This document shows, piece by piece, positions 55,540 to 64,000 of a stretch of 64,000 nt of DNA. Position numbers and translations under genes: made by a program. Where the stretch lies: the NCBI RefSeq assembly GCF_002734285.1, contig NZ_NSEA01000014.1, positions 124,001-188,000 of the forward strand, in the 5' to 3' direction. The notes below the pieces were generated by a model. That model was not told the origin of the DNA, made no database searches, and saw only the letters and a list, made by a program, of their open reading frames with translations. The stretch's first letter is position 1. Each line of letters starts with the position of its first letter. This stretch comes from Fredinandcohnia onubensis (lineage in GTDB: Bacteria > Bacillota > Bacilli > Bacillales > Bacillaceae_L).

Positions 55540-55566
55540 ACAGGGTCAGACTCAACGTCTGACCCT
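55540..55566 (+). terminator. Bidirectional terminator between the DUF3813 gene and the BsuPI gene
   Basis: GGGTCAGAC and GTCTGACCC pair around TCAAC; on the minus strand TGTTTTTCTT follows. Confidence 0.88.
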
Positions 55567-55576
55567 TCCCCTAATT

Positions 55577-56458
55577 TTATTGGAATTGTTGAAGTTTTGC
55601 ATGATAAAGATTTGTGATAGAACCGTCTTTTGCACTTCTTTCGTATAAATGAAGAATCAATGCTCCATTTGTCGGAATTTTATCCTTAGGAATCGAAATG
55701 TTAATTTCAAATGGTGACCACGCTGGTGCACCCTCTGATGCCGTTTGAAGTGTTTCAGGAATTACATAATCATGCCCATCCTCTACAGCATAGAAGAAGG
55801 TTGCTTCAAATACTCTTACTTCCCCAGTTACCGTATATTCACCATTTTCACCTAGTACTCGAACATTACGAAATGCTGTATTTCCTTCTTCAGGAATTGT
55901 AAAACTCTCTTCTGCCTGTAATGCATTGCTTTCAATTTTTTGTCCATTAACTTCTGATGCTGTTATGAAAATATGTGCTTTATATTCTCCGGGAGCAAGC
56001 CTCGTTCCCTCGTTTGAAGTGTAATCCCATGGCTCTTCCCAAACCTTTTCTTGACCAGGCTTTAATTCCATTTCCTCTATTGACTGGATAAACATTTTAT
56101 CGATTGAATAGCGGTAAACTTCCTTTCCATCTGCATCCTTCACAATAATTTCATATTTTTGACCAGATGGTATCGTCAGTTTTACAGGATTGTCGCTTGT
56201 GTTTTTAATTGTAATAGTAAAAGTTGCTTCGTTTTCCCCTGTTTTAATTGAAAGGTCAGTTTGAAGTTTTTCAACCACGTTCTCTTCACCCCCAGGTTCT
56301 TCACCCTCTTGTGTTGGTGGTGTTTCTTTTTCTGTATCTACTTCTTCACCACCACCTGAATTTACTGGAAGTGCCTCTTCGGTTTTAGTTGAGCCACATC
56401 CTGTGATGATAAATAGACTCATTACAAATACTAAAGTCACTAGAAGCCATTTTCTCAT
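55577..56458 (-). CDS. BsuPI-domain lipoprotein
   Basis: 293 aa from the ATG at 56458 (AGGGGTGA upstream). Lipoprotein signal ending ITGC (about residue 20), then an acidic Pro/Glu/Gly linker. A BsuPI (intracellular proteinase inhibitor) domain follows with FTITIKNTSDNPVKLTIPSG and YEIIVKDADGKEVYRYS. A second beta-rich Gmad2-like domain is at the C-terminus (FRNVRVLGENGEYTVTGEVR, HDYVIPETLQTASEGAPAW). Longer than B. subtilis Ipi (about 120 aa) and membrane-anchored, so probably a surface protein, not an intracellular inhibitor. Neighbours yitT and yitU match the ipi locus. Confidence 0.82.
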   Translation of the reverse strand: MRKWLLVTLVFVMSLFIITGCGSTKTEEALPVNSGGGEEVDTEKETPPTQEGEEPGGEENVVEKLQTDLSIKTGENEATFTITIKNTSDNPVKLTIPSGQKYEIIVKDADGKEVYRYSIDKMFIQSIEEMELKPGQEKVWEEPWDYTSNEGTRLAPGEYKAHIFITASEVNGQKIESNALQAEESFTIPEEGNTAFRNVRVLGENGEYTVTGEVRVFEATFFYAVEDGHDYVIPETLQTASEGAPAWSPFEINISIPKDKIPTNGALILHLYERSAKDGSITNLYHAKLQQFQ

Positions 56459-56507
56459 GTTTGTCACCCCTTTACTCTATTTGTCGAAGTCTCCTACTAA
56501 AAAGTTA

Positions 56508-57350
56508 CTACTCTTTGCGAAATAATCCATAAACGCCAATTGTTTGTACAATATTTGTAAATGCATGAGGGTCAACTTCTTTTATTATACGCTCTAAGTC
56601 ATATAATTCATATCTTGTTAAAACAATCATTAACATGTCCTTCGTCTCACTTGAAAATGCTCCTTTGGCAGGTATCAACGTAATTCCTCTTACTAAATTT
56701 GAATGAATTGCACTTTTTAATTCGTCCGCTTTCTTCGTAACAATCATCGCTGTAACCTTTACATGACTTGTATGTACTGTGTCAATAACCTTAGTCAACA
56801 CATACAAAGCAACGAGTGTATATAATGCCTTTTCCCAACCAAATAAAAATCCTGCAGTAATAATGATTAGCCCGTTAAGTGTAAAAATATAGGTACCAAT
56901 TGGCTTATCTTTTGATCTTGATAATACAAGCGCTATAATATCAAGACCACCTGTAGATGCTCCCCACTTTAAGGTAAGACCGATTCCAATTGCTTGTATG
57001 ACGGCCCCAAATACAGCATTTAGCAAAATATCATTTGAGATGCGTTCGAGTGGGATAATCGCCAAGAATAACGTTGTCAGTGCAACAGAAATAAAGCTAT
57101 AAAGGGTAAATGACTTACCTACCTTTTTCCATCCCAAAATCGCAACGGGTATGTTTAATAATAGTAGTATCACACCTGTTGAAATATGAATTGGGGTGTA
57201 ATCACCAAGGATTCTAAACAAAAGCTGTGACACACCAGTAAAACCAGAAGAATAAACATCAGCTGGAATTAAAAAAAGATTTAGGGCAGCAGCATTTAGT
57301 AGTGCACCAAAAGTCACAATCAATATTTTTTTTACTTCTCTATTCACCAT
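56508..57350 (-). CDS. yitT: YitT family membrane protein (DUF2179)
   Basis: 280 aa. About six N-terminal helices (ILIVTFGALLNAAALNLFLIP, PIHISTGVILLLLNIPVAILG, YSFISVALTTLFLAIIP and others) with the conserved KWGASTGGLDIIALVLSR, then a cytoplasmic DUF2179 domain (VTKKADELKSAIHSNLVRG, MLMIVLTRYELYDLERIIKEVDP). AGGAGG precedes the ATG. Role unknown. Divergent from the DegV gene. Confidence 0.93.
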   Translation of the reverse strand: MVNREVKKILIVTFGALLNAAALNLFLIPADVYSSGFTGVSQLLFRILGDYTPIHISTGVILLLLNIPVAILGWKKVGKSFTLYSFISVALTTLFLAIIPLERISNDILLNAVFGAVIQAIGIGLTLKWGASTGGLDIIALVLSRSKDKPIGTYIFTLNGLIIITAGFLFGWEKALYTLVALYVLTKVIDTVHTSHVKVTAMIVTKKADELKSAIHSNLVRGITLIPAKGAFSSETKDMLMIVLTRYELYDLERIIKEVDPHAFTNIVQTIGVYGLFRKE

Positions 57351-57426
57351 TCAAATAGTCCTCCTGGAACAACATTCTTCAATCCTAGTAGTAAATTAGT
57401 CGTCATACAAAATTTTTCCTCAATTG

Positions 57427-57455
57427 TTGTATTTTTATCCAATACTCGCTACACT
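57427..57455 (+). promoter_or_regulatory. SigA-type promoter of the DegV gene
   Basis: TTGTAT (57427-57432), 17-base spacer, TACACT (57450-57455). About 50 bases before the TTG start. Confidence 0.5.
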
Positions 57456-57507
57456 TACGATAGGCAAGTTTGTTTCAAATTTGACCAAAGAAAAGAAGGT
57501 GAGACTT

Positions 57508-58371
57508 TTGACCGTTAGAATTCTTACTGATAGCGGTAGTGACCTACCACTTCAATTTTTCAAAGAAAATAATGTTACATTATTCTCCTTAGGAGTTCAT
57601 CTAGATGGGCAAGATTACGAAGATATTGCAACAATTAACCCTGTAAAAGTATTTGAAGCGATGCGAAATGGGAGTGCACCTAAAACATCCCAAGTTCCTC
57701 CACACCGTTTTAAAGAGGTTTTTACTGAAATTGCAAAAGAAAAACAATCTGCTGTCTATATTTCCTTTTCATCACAATTGTCAGGAACCTATCAAACAGC
57801 AGTGATGATGAGCGAGGAAGTAAGAGAAGATTATCCAGACCTTGACTTAACAATTGTGGACACAAAATGTGCGTCCCTTGGCCAGGGTCTTGTTGTTAAA
57901 GCTGCGGCTGAGCTTGCTAGCAAAGGTGCTTCAAAGGATGAAGTTGTGAACCTTGCTAAATTTTACAGTACTCATATGGAGCATCTTTTCACTGTGGATG
58001 ACCTTGAATATTTAGCACGTGGGGGAAGAATTAGTAAGGCTTCCGCTTTTGTTGGTGGACTTTTAAACATAAAACCACTTTTAAATGTTGAAGATGGAAA
58101 GCTTATCCCACTTGAGAAAATTCGAGGTAAAAAGAAAGTGTATAAGCGAATCGTTGAGTTGATGGAAGAGCGCGGGACTGATTTATCAAAGCAAACGATT
58201 GGAATTAGTCATGGAGATGTAGAAACTGAGGCACTTGAGGTAAAGAAATTATTTGAAGAAAAATTCGGATGTAACTCCTTCTTTATTAATGTAATCGGTG
58301 CTGCGATTGGTTCTCATGCTGGTCCAGGAACGATTTCGATCTTCTTCCTAAACGAATTGCCAAACAGCTAA
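57508..58371 (+). CDS. yitS: DegV family fatty-acid-binding protein
   Basis: 287 aa from a TTG start (AAGGTGAG upstream); the open frame continues 28 codons further, across the promoter. DegV signatures: ILTDSGSDLPLQFF, KTSQVPPHRFKEVF, ISFSSQLSGTYQTAVM, VDDLEYLARGGRIS, and IGAAIGSHAGPGTI. Family members (FakB) bind a fatty acid and present it to the kinase FakA. Neighbour yitT supports yitS. Confidence 0.9.
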   Translation: MTVRILTDSGSDLPLQFFKENNVTLFSLGVHLDGQDYEDIATINPVKVFEAMRNGSAPKTSQVPPHRFKEVFTEIAKEKQSAVYISFSSQLSGTYQTAVMMSEEVREDYPDLDLTIVDTKCASLGQGLVVKAAAELASKGASKDEVVNLAKFYSTHMEHLFTVDDLEYLARGGRISKASAFVGGLLNIKPLLNVEDGKLIPLEKIRGKKKVYKRIVELMEERGTDLSKQTIGISHGDVETEALEVKKLFEEKFGCNSFFINVIGAAIGSHAGPGTISIFFLNELPNS

Positions 58372-58435
58372 TCTTACATAGTTTGAAAAACGACTGGATA
58401 TCCTAAATTTGAACGGATTGAAGGGAGTGTTATTT

Positions 58436-58567
58436 ATGCCAAAAACAAGTGACAATGATAAAAAAGCAAAAGATAACAATGCATTACGCCATGAAAAGAA
58501 TATGATGAGAGAAAAGAATCGTCAGGCGGGCAAACATCAATATTCAAAGAAAACAGATCATCTTTAA
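58436..58567 (+). CDS. DUF3941 family small protein
   Basis: 43 aa: PKTSDNDKKAKDNNALRHEK, NMMREKNRQAGK and the ending QYSKKTDHL, the DUF3941 pattern. AAGGGAG precedes the ATG. Very hydrophilic, Lys/Asn-rich, probably disordered. Followed by a shared terminator. Function unknown. Confidence 0.88.
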   Translation: MPKTSDNDKKAKDNNALRHEKNMMREKNRQAGKHQYSKKTDHL

Positions 58568-58576
58568 AATGAAACG

Positions 58577-58606
58577 AAACGCATCGGTAACAGCCGATGC
58601 GTTTTT
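58577..58606 (+). terminator. Bidirectional terminator between the DUF3941 gene and cvfB
   Basis: AAACGCATCGG and CCGATGCGTTT pair around TAACA, followed by TTTCTTT. Confidence 0.9.
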
Positions 58607-58608
58607 CT

Positions 58609-59472
58609 TTACTCTTCTTTTTTAAAGTATGTCCAACCATCCTCTTGGTATACTTTTCCTTCTTTCATTAGCTTTCCAATTGCTCGTTTAAACGCTGCTT
58701 TACTCATGTCAAACCTGGCTGAAATATCTTCGGGAGAGCTTTTATCCCAATATGGCATTGCCCCACCACGGCTTTCTATATACTGATAAATTTTTCCAGC
58801 ATCGTCTCCCATTATTTCATGACTTCGGCCCATTAGCGACACATTTACAGTCCCATCTTCCTTTACGTCAATAATTCGCCCTTGCACCTTTTCTCCGACT
58901 CTTGGTTCCCTTGTTCTTTGAGACTCGTGGATAAAGCCGAGGAACCCTTCCTCTGAAATCATAAAAGAGCCAACCATTAATAATCGGTAAACAGTTCCAG
59001 TTATGTTTTTATTAAAATCTTTTCTTGTAGCTGGTTTTGAAATAGAACGAATGACATCCTCAGTCGCAAGCTTTCCAAAAAGTCGTCCGTTTTTATCTGT
59101 TCGCAATGAAATATATAGTTGATCGCCTGGCTCTGGCCAAAGATCCCACACCTCATGCAAATCATCCTTTGAGACTAAAATATCCTTACTAATCCCAATA
59201 TCAACAAAAACTCCCAATTCACGTTTGACCTCAACTACACCGGCCCAATCATAGGTATCGATTTGAATAGTCGGTATTGTCATAGAGGCTGCCAGTCTTC
59301 CTTGATGATCTTGAAAAAGAAAAACAGTTACGTCCTCTTCCGGATCGAATCCGTCTATAATTTCATTTTCATGTAAAAGCACATCTTCTTCACCGTTTGT
59401 TAAAAAATAGCCAAACGGAGCATCTCTATCTACACGTAAAGTTACAACCGTACCCGGTATTAATTCATTCAT
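58609..59472 (-). CDS. cvfB: CvfB/YitL-like S1-domain RNA-binding protein
   Basis: 287 aa. Three tandem S1-like modules: PGTVVTLRVDRDAPFGYFLT, WAGVVEVKRELGVFVDIGIS with RTDKNGRLFGKLATEDV, and ITGTVYRLLMVGSFMISEEG with VGEKVQGRIIDVKEDGTVNVS. A C-terminal winged helix follows (MPYWDKSSPEDISARFDMSKAAF). CvfB proteins bind RNA and influence virulence or expression in other Firmicutes. Divergent from yajQ. Confidence 0.92.
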   Translation of the reverse strand: MNELIPGTVVTLRVDRDAPFGYFLTNGEEDVLLHENEIIDGFDPEEDVTVFLFQDHQGRLAASMTIPTIQIDTYDWAGVVEVKRELGVFVDIGISKDILVSKDDLHEVWDLWPEPGDQLYISLRTDKNGRLFGKLATEDVIRSISKPATRKDFNKNITGTVYRLLMVGSFMISEEGFLGFIHESQRTREPRVGEKVQGRIIDVKEDGTVNVSLMGRSHEIMGDDAGKIYQYIESRGGAMPYWDKSSPEDISARFDMSKAAFKRAIGKLMKEGKVYQEDGWTYFKKEE

Positions 59473-59573
59473 TTATTAAAGCCCTCTTTCTTATGTACTT
59501 AGCTTATCTTGCTATTGTCTTTCATAGTATAGACGTTTACGACCATCATTTACTAGTATTGTTTTGGAAAAAG

Positions 59574-59602
59574 TTGTCCTAATTGCTAAGATTGACTATA
59601 AT
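59574..59602 (+). promoter_or_regulatory. SigA-type promoter of yajQ
   Basis: TTGTCC (59574-59579), 17-base spacer, TATAAT (59597-59602). Confidence 0.72.
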
Positions 59603-59636
59603 CAAGGGAAATAAACTATTTTTTTGGAGGTTGGCA

Positions 59637-60128
59637 ATGGCAAAGGAAAGCTCATTCGATATTGTGTCAAAGGTAGATTTGCCTGAAGTAACAAATGCAA
59701 TAAGTATTGCAAAAAAAGAGATTCAAACTCGGTATGATTTCAAAGGTAGTAAAAGTGACATCACGCTTGATAAGGAAGAACTTGTTTTAATATCTGATGA
59801 CGAGTACAAACTGGAGCAACTGAAGGATGTTCTGATCAGTAAAATGATTAAGCGTGGGGTTCCAACTCGTAATATTGATTATGGAAAAATTGAAAATGCA
59901 TCTGGTGGAACCGTACGTCAACGTGCGAAACTCATTCAAGGCATTGACAAGGAGAACGCGAAGAAGATTAACACCATTATTAAAAATAGCGGCCTAAAAG
60001 TAAAGAGCCAGGTTCAGGATGATCAAGTTCGTGTAACAGGAAAAAGCAGAGATGAACTTCAACAAATTATCAACGCCATCCGTGAAGCCGATTTACCGAT
60101 TGATGTGCAGTTTATAAACTACAGATAA
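59637..60128 (+). CDS. yitK: YajQ family nucleotide-binding protein (YitK)
   Basis: 163 aa from the ATG at 59637 (TTGGAGG upstream; the longer frame has no start signal). [18 protein letters not shown] and [16 protein letters not shown] at the N-terminus, [18 protein letters not shown] and [18 protein letters not shown] at the C-terminus. YajQ proteins bind nucleotides, in some species cyclic di-GMP. Next to cvfB (yitL) as in B. subtilis. Confidence 0.94.
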   Translation: MAKESSFDIVSKVDLPEVTNAISIAKKEIQTRYDFKGSKSDITLDKEELVLISDDEYKLEQLKDVLISKMIKRGVPTRNIDYGKIENASGGTVRQRAKLIQGIDKENAKKINTIIKNSGLKVKSQVQDDQVRVTGKSRDELQQIINAIREADLPIDVQFINYR

Positions 60129-60131
60129 TAA

Positions 60132-60166
60132 GAATGCAGCGGACTAATACCCGCTGCATTTTTTTA
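60132..60166 (+). terminator. Bidirectional terminator between yajQ and ytoQ
   Basis: AATGCAGCGG and CCGCTGCATT pair around ACTAATAC, followed by TTTTTTT. Confidence 0.92.
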
Positions 60167-60604
60167 TTCAAATATGTAAGTTAACACTTCTAGTGCTTGA
60201 TCAACTGTTTCAACAGTGACGTTTGCTTTATTGGATAGTTCCTTTAATGGATGAATCAGTGATGGTGGTCTAACAATAATGGTTGGTTTATTCATCGTAA
60301 TGGCTGCACTCGCATCCATTGCTGTATTCCACTGTTTGTATTTTTCCCCGAACAAAGCAATGACCACATCAGACTTTTGCATTAATACTTGTGTTCTGAA
60401 ATTATTAATGGCTGATGCTGCATCGTCCTTGTAATAACTACCAGGTTGTTCACCCAAAATTTGTTCTCCAATATCATCAGACTTATCATGGTCGGTTTGT
60501 GGTCCAACAAATGTTAACGGAAGATTTTTTGACTTCGCTTTATCCTTAATTTCCTCTCGCCAATTGTCATGAATTTGCCCAGCTAAATATACTGTTAATT
60601 CCAT
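60164..60604 (-). CDS. ytoQ: YtoQ family protein
   Basis: 146 aa. LTVYLAGQIHDNWREEI, LTFVGPQTDHDKSDDIGE, SDVVIALFGEKYKQWNTAMDA and GSYYKDDAASAINNFR: a nucleoside 2-deoxyribosyltransferase-like fold annotated as YtoQ. AGGAGAAAAC precedes the ATG. Substrate unknown; cytoplasmic. Confidence 0.88.
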   Translation of the reverse strand: MELTVYLAGQIHDNWREEIKDKAKSKNLPLTFVGPQTDHDKSDDIGEQILGEQPGSYYKDDAASAINNFRTQVLMQKSDVVIALFGEKYKQWNTAMDASAAITMNKPTIIVRPPSLIHPLKELSNKANVTVETVDQALEVLTYIFE

Positions 60605-60748
60605 GTTTTCTCCTCCTATTCTCTTTTCATTATCTTATCATACAACTATGACTATTTTACAAATTTATACATTATGATTTCATCTTCATAATGCGTATCA
60701 CTAAAATAAATAGAAGACCTCCTTTTAAGAAAGTCTCCTGACTAAAAC

Positions 60749-60952
60749 TTAGTAAAAACCAACAACTTGCAAAACAAGCACGCCCACGATTGATATAATA
60801 CTGCCTGTTAAAAGCACTATAAGAAGAGTCCTTAATTTCCTTGTATCTATCCAAACGACGCCCCCAACCAAAATTGTAAACAGCAATCCAAAAAAGAGAG
60901 ATGCATATGGATTTGTCGGGGTGATCCAATCATTTACACTTAGGAAATCCAT
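60749..60952 (-). CDS. Small two-helix membrane protein, unknown
   Basis: 67 aa with helices at about residues 18-34 (LFFGLLFTILVGGVVWI) and 42-65 (LLIVLLTGSIISIVGVLVLQVV), joined by a basic DTRKLR loop. GGAG lies eight bases before the ATG. Third gene after the M48 protease and a 48-residue gene on the same strand, likely one operon. No family recognised. Confidence 0.65.
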   Translation of the reverse strand: MDFLSVNDWITPTNPYASLFFGLLFTILVGGVVWIDTRKLRTLLIVLLTGSIISIVGVLVLQVVGFY

Positions 60953-60968
60953 TTACTCAACTCCTACT

Positions 60969-61115
60969 CTAGGATTGTATCGCAGGTGTACTCAAGAAAA
61001 CTGTAAGTCCCCCTGCAATCGCCAAAACCACTCCTACGGGGGTATATGACGATAAGTAAATACCTAACGGGAAAACAAGCGCCCCAAGAACGAATAATAC
61101 CTTTGCGATTTTCAT
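60969..61115 (-). CDS. 48-residue membrane protein, unknown
   Basis: 48 aa: KIAKVLFVLGALVFPLGIYL then a Ser/Tyr/Thr/Pro turn, and VGVVLAIAGGLTVFLS ending TPAIQS. Two short hydrophobic helices. AGAGGTGAG sits four bases before the ATG. It lies between the M48 protease and the 67-aa membrane protein, 13 and 16 bases from each. Short but well signalled. Confidence 0.68.
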   Translation of the reverse strand: MKIAKVLFVLGALVFPLGIYLSSYTPVGVVLAIAGGLTVFLSTPAIQS

Positions 61116-61128
61116 AACCTCACCTCTT

Positions 61129-62844
61129 CTATCTAGATACTGACTCCTTCAAACGATCAACCATCCAGCGATTTCGGATTTTTCTCCCCCAGCCCGCTTT
61201 GTTTTCTCTTAAGGACTGGACTCTCCAATACATCGGTGGGTGGAGCATGAACTGAAATTCAATAAGTCTCCATATTAGGGAATCTCGTTCAAGCGATGAC
61301 TTTGCCTCATCTTTCTCCTCTTTGCGAACCGTACTGTACGAAAGTGATTTATTAATTGCTTCGTCCTGTTTCTCTGCTAAAACAATTAAACTGTTTGACA
61401 TTTGCTCATTTCCCCCAGCCAAAAGGGATGCCCCAAGGTGATCTGCACGAACCTCCATCCATTGTGAACAAAAAGATTGATATATCGAGTAAAAAATTGT
61501 TAAGAAAAAGATTGATAAAAAGATTGATATCCCATGTTCCTCGATATTAGTAATATTTTTTTGAATCAATAAGACATACCCAATTAGAATCCCAAGATAA
61601 CCGAGTCTACAAAGTTGCCCCCACAACACATCGCGCTTTTTGACATGAATTGCTTCATGGGCAAGGATACCTTCTATTGCTTCAGATGGTAGTTTTAATG
61701 TAGCAGTAGTTAGGGTAACCATTGCTTTACCAATATTCATACCTGTCGCAAGGCCATTATACTCGCTGCTTTCGGTTTCATAAAGACGGATATTGGGAAC
61801 ACCGGCCTTTTCAAAGATCCGTTGAGAGGTTTCGATTAGATGTGGATTCTTAGTCTCCTTTGCATCCATTGCTACCTTTAAGACCTGGTCCGATATATAT
61901 AGATTAAAAAGCCAATAGGCTAAAATGACTGTAACCATGATCCAAGGCTCAACTTCGAAATAATATAAAAGGAGAAGTAAACCTGTATAGGCTGATATAC
62001 CTTTTACCGTTGTTGCAAAATAAAGCTTTCCAATTAATCGTTTTAAATTTTTTCGATGCCAAAATGGTAAAACAATTTGTGGCTCTTTTACATTTTCCTC
62101 AACTTTGGTCATTTCCTCGAACGTTCTTTTCCATTTTTCTGGTTCTAGGATTGTTAAATAAATTGTCTCCCCAGGTACAGATAGACGTAATACCTTCTGA
62201 AAGTTTGTTGTTAAGTCAGTATTAGAAGAAAACATCGTAAATAATGGATGAAGCTTTAACAAGTCTACATTCGTTTCTAGTTTCACTTCCTCCAAATCTT
62301 CTATTGGAATCTTTCGAGATTCAAAGCGTGAGGTGAGATATAATTGCTTTTCTTCTATGTCAAAAAATATTTTTACAGTTGCATAACTGCCGATTCTTTT
62401 TATGACCTCTGTAAATGTACTGACCAGTCCGAAAACAATAATGTATTTTAACGGACTATATTCAGGACCAAAGATGTAAAACATGATACCACCAAACACA
62501 ACTAATCCCGTCATTAATATATCGGATGCAATTCTCTTCAAATTCCGTTTTAAAGTGATTTCCTCCACTACTATCAGACGTAATTCTTTTTCAATTTCAA
62601 TACGTTTTTCATTTCCTGTAGTTAGCGAGATTGCAAGAAAATAGCCACTAGAAATAAACGCGATATAGATGAACCCATTCATAAAGGAAAATTGATAAAA
62701 CACAAACCCGATTGAAAGAAGACCCAGGAGTATTTCAATTGTCGTTCCTACTTTTTTATTTAACTTTCCGAAAACCAAACCAATGATTTGGATTCCTGCC
62801 CCTACTAATATATACAATACGATCAAATGCCAACTTGGTAGCAA
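61129..62844 (-). CDS. M48-family membrane metalloprotease
   Basis: 571 aa from a TTG at 62844, five bases after AGGTGG; a GTG at 62853 directly follows the previous stop and lacks a ribosome site. Multiple helices in the N-terminal 100 and the middle. The zinc motif is EGILAHEAIHVKKRD (HEAIH, about residue 400), with the third ligand in WMEVRADHLGASLL (ExxAD). Resembles HtpX/Ste24-type proteases with a long N-terminal membrane extension. Follows the lipoprotein gene without a gap. Substrate unknown. Confidence 0.85.
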   Translation of the reverse strand: MLPSWHLIVLYILVGAGIQIIGLVFGKLNKKVGTTIEILLGLLSIGFVFYQFSFMNGFIYIAFISSGYFLAISLTTGNEKRIEIEKELRLIVVEEITLKRNLKRIASDILMTGLVVFGGIMFYIFGPEYSPLKYIIVFGLVSTFTEVIKRIGSYATVKIFFDIEEKQLYLTSRFESRKIPIEDLEEVKLETNVDLLKLHPLFTMFSSNTDLTTNFQKVLRLSVPGETIYLTILEPEKWKRTFEEMTKVEENVKEPQIVLPFWHRKNLKRLIGKLYFATTVKGISAYTGLLLLLYYFEVEPWIMVTVILAYWLFNLYISDQVLKVAMDAKETKNPHLIETSQRIFEKAGVPNIRLYETESSEYNGLATGMNIGKAMVTLTTATLKLPSEAIEGILAHEAIHVKKRDVLWGQLCRLGYLGILIGYVLLIQKNITNIEEHGISIFLSIFFLTIFYSIYQSFCSQWMEVRADHLGASLLAGGNEQMSNSLIVLAEKQDEAINKSLSYSTVRKEEKDEAKSSLERDSLIWRLIEFQFMLHPPMYWRVQSLRENKAGWGRKIRNRWMVDRLKESVSR

Positions 62845-62853
62845 TGGCCCCAC

Positions 62854-63930
62854 CTACATTTCATTATTGAGTACCATTTTTTCCGTCATCTCGAGAATAT
62901 CTTCCATAGCTAAATCGGGATTTTGATTGATAATTGTATAACGCAGACCGTTCTCATCCCAGCTTAACGCATCAATAAAATCATCATATTCTGCATTCTG
63001 GCCACGCACTTGCCATTTTCCAGGTTTAATTTCCGTTCCTGCTTCTTCTGGAGTTGGAAAGATTGAAACTAATACAGAAGGGACAGCTCCATATAAATAA
63101 TAAACAGTAATTTCTGGACGATTGACCACACCTTGAAGGTTTATAACTTCAACATTCTCGACAGTCAAGTCTTCTCCCGCAAAAACAAGGAATGGTTGTG
63201 TTAATGCTGTTTGCGCATCTTCAAGTGACCCATAAGAAGGTTCAAGTTGTGACTCAATTGGGGTAATTGTCACATTTTCAGGTATATCTAAAGTGAAAGT
63301 ATCCTGCTTAAAATTTGGTGAAAAATCGAGCACCTTATATTCAAACACAGATTTCGTATCTCCGACGACAGACATCGATTTCACTACAAACCAAGTCTTT
63401 TGATCAATCCAGAATTCAACTTCTCCAAATAAATTAGAATCTGTATTCGGTGTTGCCTTTATATGATATACATCTAAATCTACTAATTTTTCTTCACCCA
63501 CAATTTCATATTCATGTGTTTTTTTAATAGCATCTAGCGTTGTCATGAGTTGTTCTTTCGGTGAGGCATCTAATAACGGCATACCTTCCTCTGTTAGATC
63601 GATACTTAATGCCGTTTCACTCCCCGTTTCATAGGAAATCACTTGGTTTCCGTCGTTTAACACATATGATTCAAGGTCATTCGTAAGACCTGTTGTAATG
63701 ATTTTTCGTTTTCCATCTTCTGCAGCGTACTCTTTAAAACTAGCATTTTCAGTGACCTCACCATTTGTCTCAAGCTTTATGACACCTTCTCCATAATAAG
63801 AAAGCTTACCTTCCTTTGCTGATAAGACTTTTGTGACAATTTCTTCTGACGACACAGCCATATCCCCCTTACAACCTGATAAAATCCCCGTTATTAAAAT
63901 AGCAATTAGCAAGAATCGTTTTTTCTTCAT
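62854..63930 (-). CDS. LolA/RseB-like lipoprotein
   Basis: 358 aa from the ATG at 63930 (GGAAGGG upstream). Signal KKKRFLLIAILITGILSGC with lipobox LSGC. The mature part looks like an outer-membrane-lipoprotein-sorting (LolA-like) fold: SYYGEGVIKLETNGEV, GEVEFWIDQKTWFVVKSMSV, FEYKVLDFSPNFKQDTF. A C-terminal region after residue 260 is less conserved. Such Bacillus proteins are extracellular and sometimes regulate sigma factors or sporulation. Transcribed with the M48 protease gene. Confidence 0.82.
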   Translation of the reverse strand: MKKKRFLLIAILITGILSGCKGDMAVSSEEIVTKVLSAKEGKLSYYGEGVIKLETNGEVTENASFKEYAAEDGKRKIITTGLTNDLESYVLNDGNQVISYETGSETALSIDLTEEGMPLLDASPKEQLMTTLDAIKKTHEYEIVGEEKLVDLDVYHIKATPNTDSNLFGEVEFWIDQKTWFVVKSMSVVGDTKSVFEYKVLDFSPNFKQDTFTLDIPENVTITPIESQLEPSYGSLEDAQTALTQPFLVFAGEDLTVENVEVINLQGVVNRPEITVYYLYGAVPSVLVSIFPTPEEAGTEIKPGKWQVRGQNAEYDDFIDALSWDENGLRYTIINQNPDLAMEDILEMTEKMVLNNEM

Positions 63931-63931
63931 A

Positions 63932-64000
63932 TTAATCCCTTCCTTCCCTAATCCAGCAAGCCAGTAATGTCCCATCTTTTTGCGCTGACCAGATTCCAAT
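63932..64000 (-). CDS. Possible 3' end of an upstream gene (cut by window edge)
   Basis: One frame from the edge stays open for 22 codons and stops with TAA two bases before the lipoprotein ATG, reading IGIWSAQKDGTLLACWIREG then Arg-Asp. A second frame is also open here, so this is only a positional guess for an operon partner. Confidence 0.25.
   Translation of the reverse strand: MGIWSAQKDGTLLACWIREGRD

Noticed and set aside
60672-60929. Minus-strand 85-codon open frame overlapping the 67-aa membrane protein
   Set aside because: Shadow frame with unusual composition and no ribosome site, whereas the 67-aa frame has one.

Overview
The window is a chromosomal segment of a low-GC, Gram-positive Bacillaceae bacterium. 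Strong GGAGG-type ribosome sites, frequent TTG/GTG starts, lipoprotein-anchored binding proteins, a tryptophan T-box, a FapR-type operator and a C-terminal-cluster Fnr all point that way. Gene order from about 52.9 kb back to 0 kb matches, from memory, the Bacillus subtilis run yitU-yitV-yitW / argCJBD-carAB-argF / yjzC-yjzD-yjaU-yjaV-med-yjzB / fabH-fabF-yjaZ / appDFABC / yjbA / trpS / oppABCDF. The yitK-yitL-yitS-yitT-ipi group fills the right side. It is not B. subtilis itself: comZ is absent and several blocks are inserted.

Layout (+ strand coordinates). 1-4.8 kb: oppABCDF on the minus strand. 5-6.3 kb: a T-box-controlled trpS. 6.5-7.6 kb: yjbA and a small membrane protein. 7.7-19.8 kb: two consecutive five-gene peptide-transporter operons, both in the order D-F-A-B-C. 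20-22.3 kb: a NERD-domain gene, a 52-bp tandem repeat array and a yjaZ-like metalloprotease whose start region looks frameshifted. 22.4-24.8 kb: fabH-fabF with a FapR-like operator. 24.9-28.5 kb: small conserved genes (yjzB, med, yjaV, yjaU, yjzD, yjzC), with an inverted pair of ~105-bp intergenic repeats around yjaU. 28.6-38.2 kb: the complete arginine operon argC-J-B-D-carA-carB-argF.

38.3-52.7 kb is an anaerobic and nitrogen-oxide island placed between argC and yitW. It holds moeA-mobB-moaE-moaD, modB and mobA for the molybdenum cofactor, and the ric (scdA) di-iron repair protein. It also holds a CuA-containing heme-copper enzyme (two subunits, an Sco protein and an unknown membrane protein) that looks like an NO reductase. 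Further members are fnr, a second Crp/Fnr regulator, a radical SAM/SPASM enzyme, three DUF2249 proteins, a His-rich polytopic membrane protein and a MIP18-type Fe-S assembly protein. At least seven promoters here carry a TGTGA-N6-TCACA-type site centred 32-33 bp from a -10 element, so the island appears to be one Fnr regulon. The operon at 50.7-52.7 kb adds an overlapping Fur box and is the best candidate for an undescribed system.

52.9-64 kb is ordinary backbone: yitW, yitV, yitU, small genes, a BsuPI-domain lipoprotein, yitT, a DegV protein, a DUF3941 protein, cvfB, yajQ, ytoQ, and an M48-protease and lipoprotein cluster at the edge. I see no tRNA, rRNA, CRISPR array, prophage or transposase gene.
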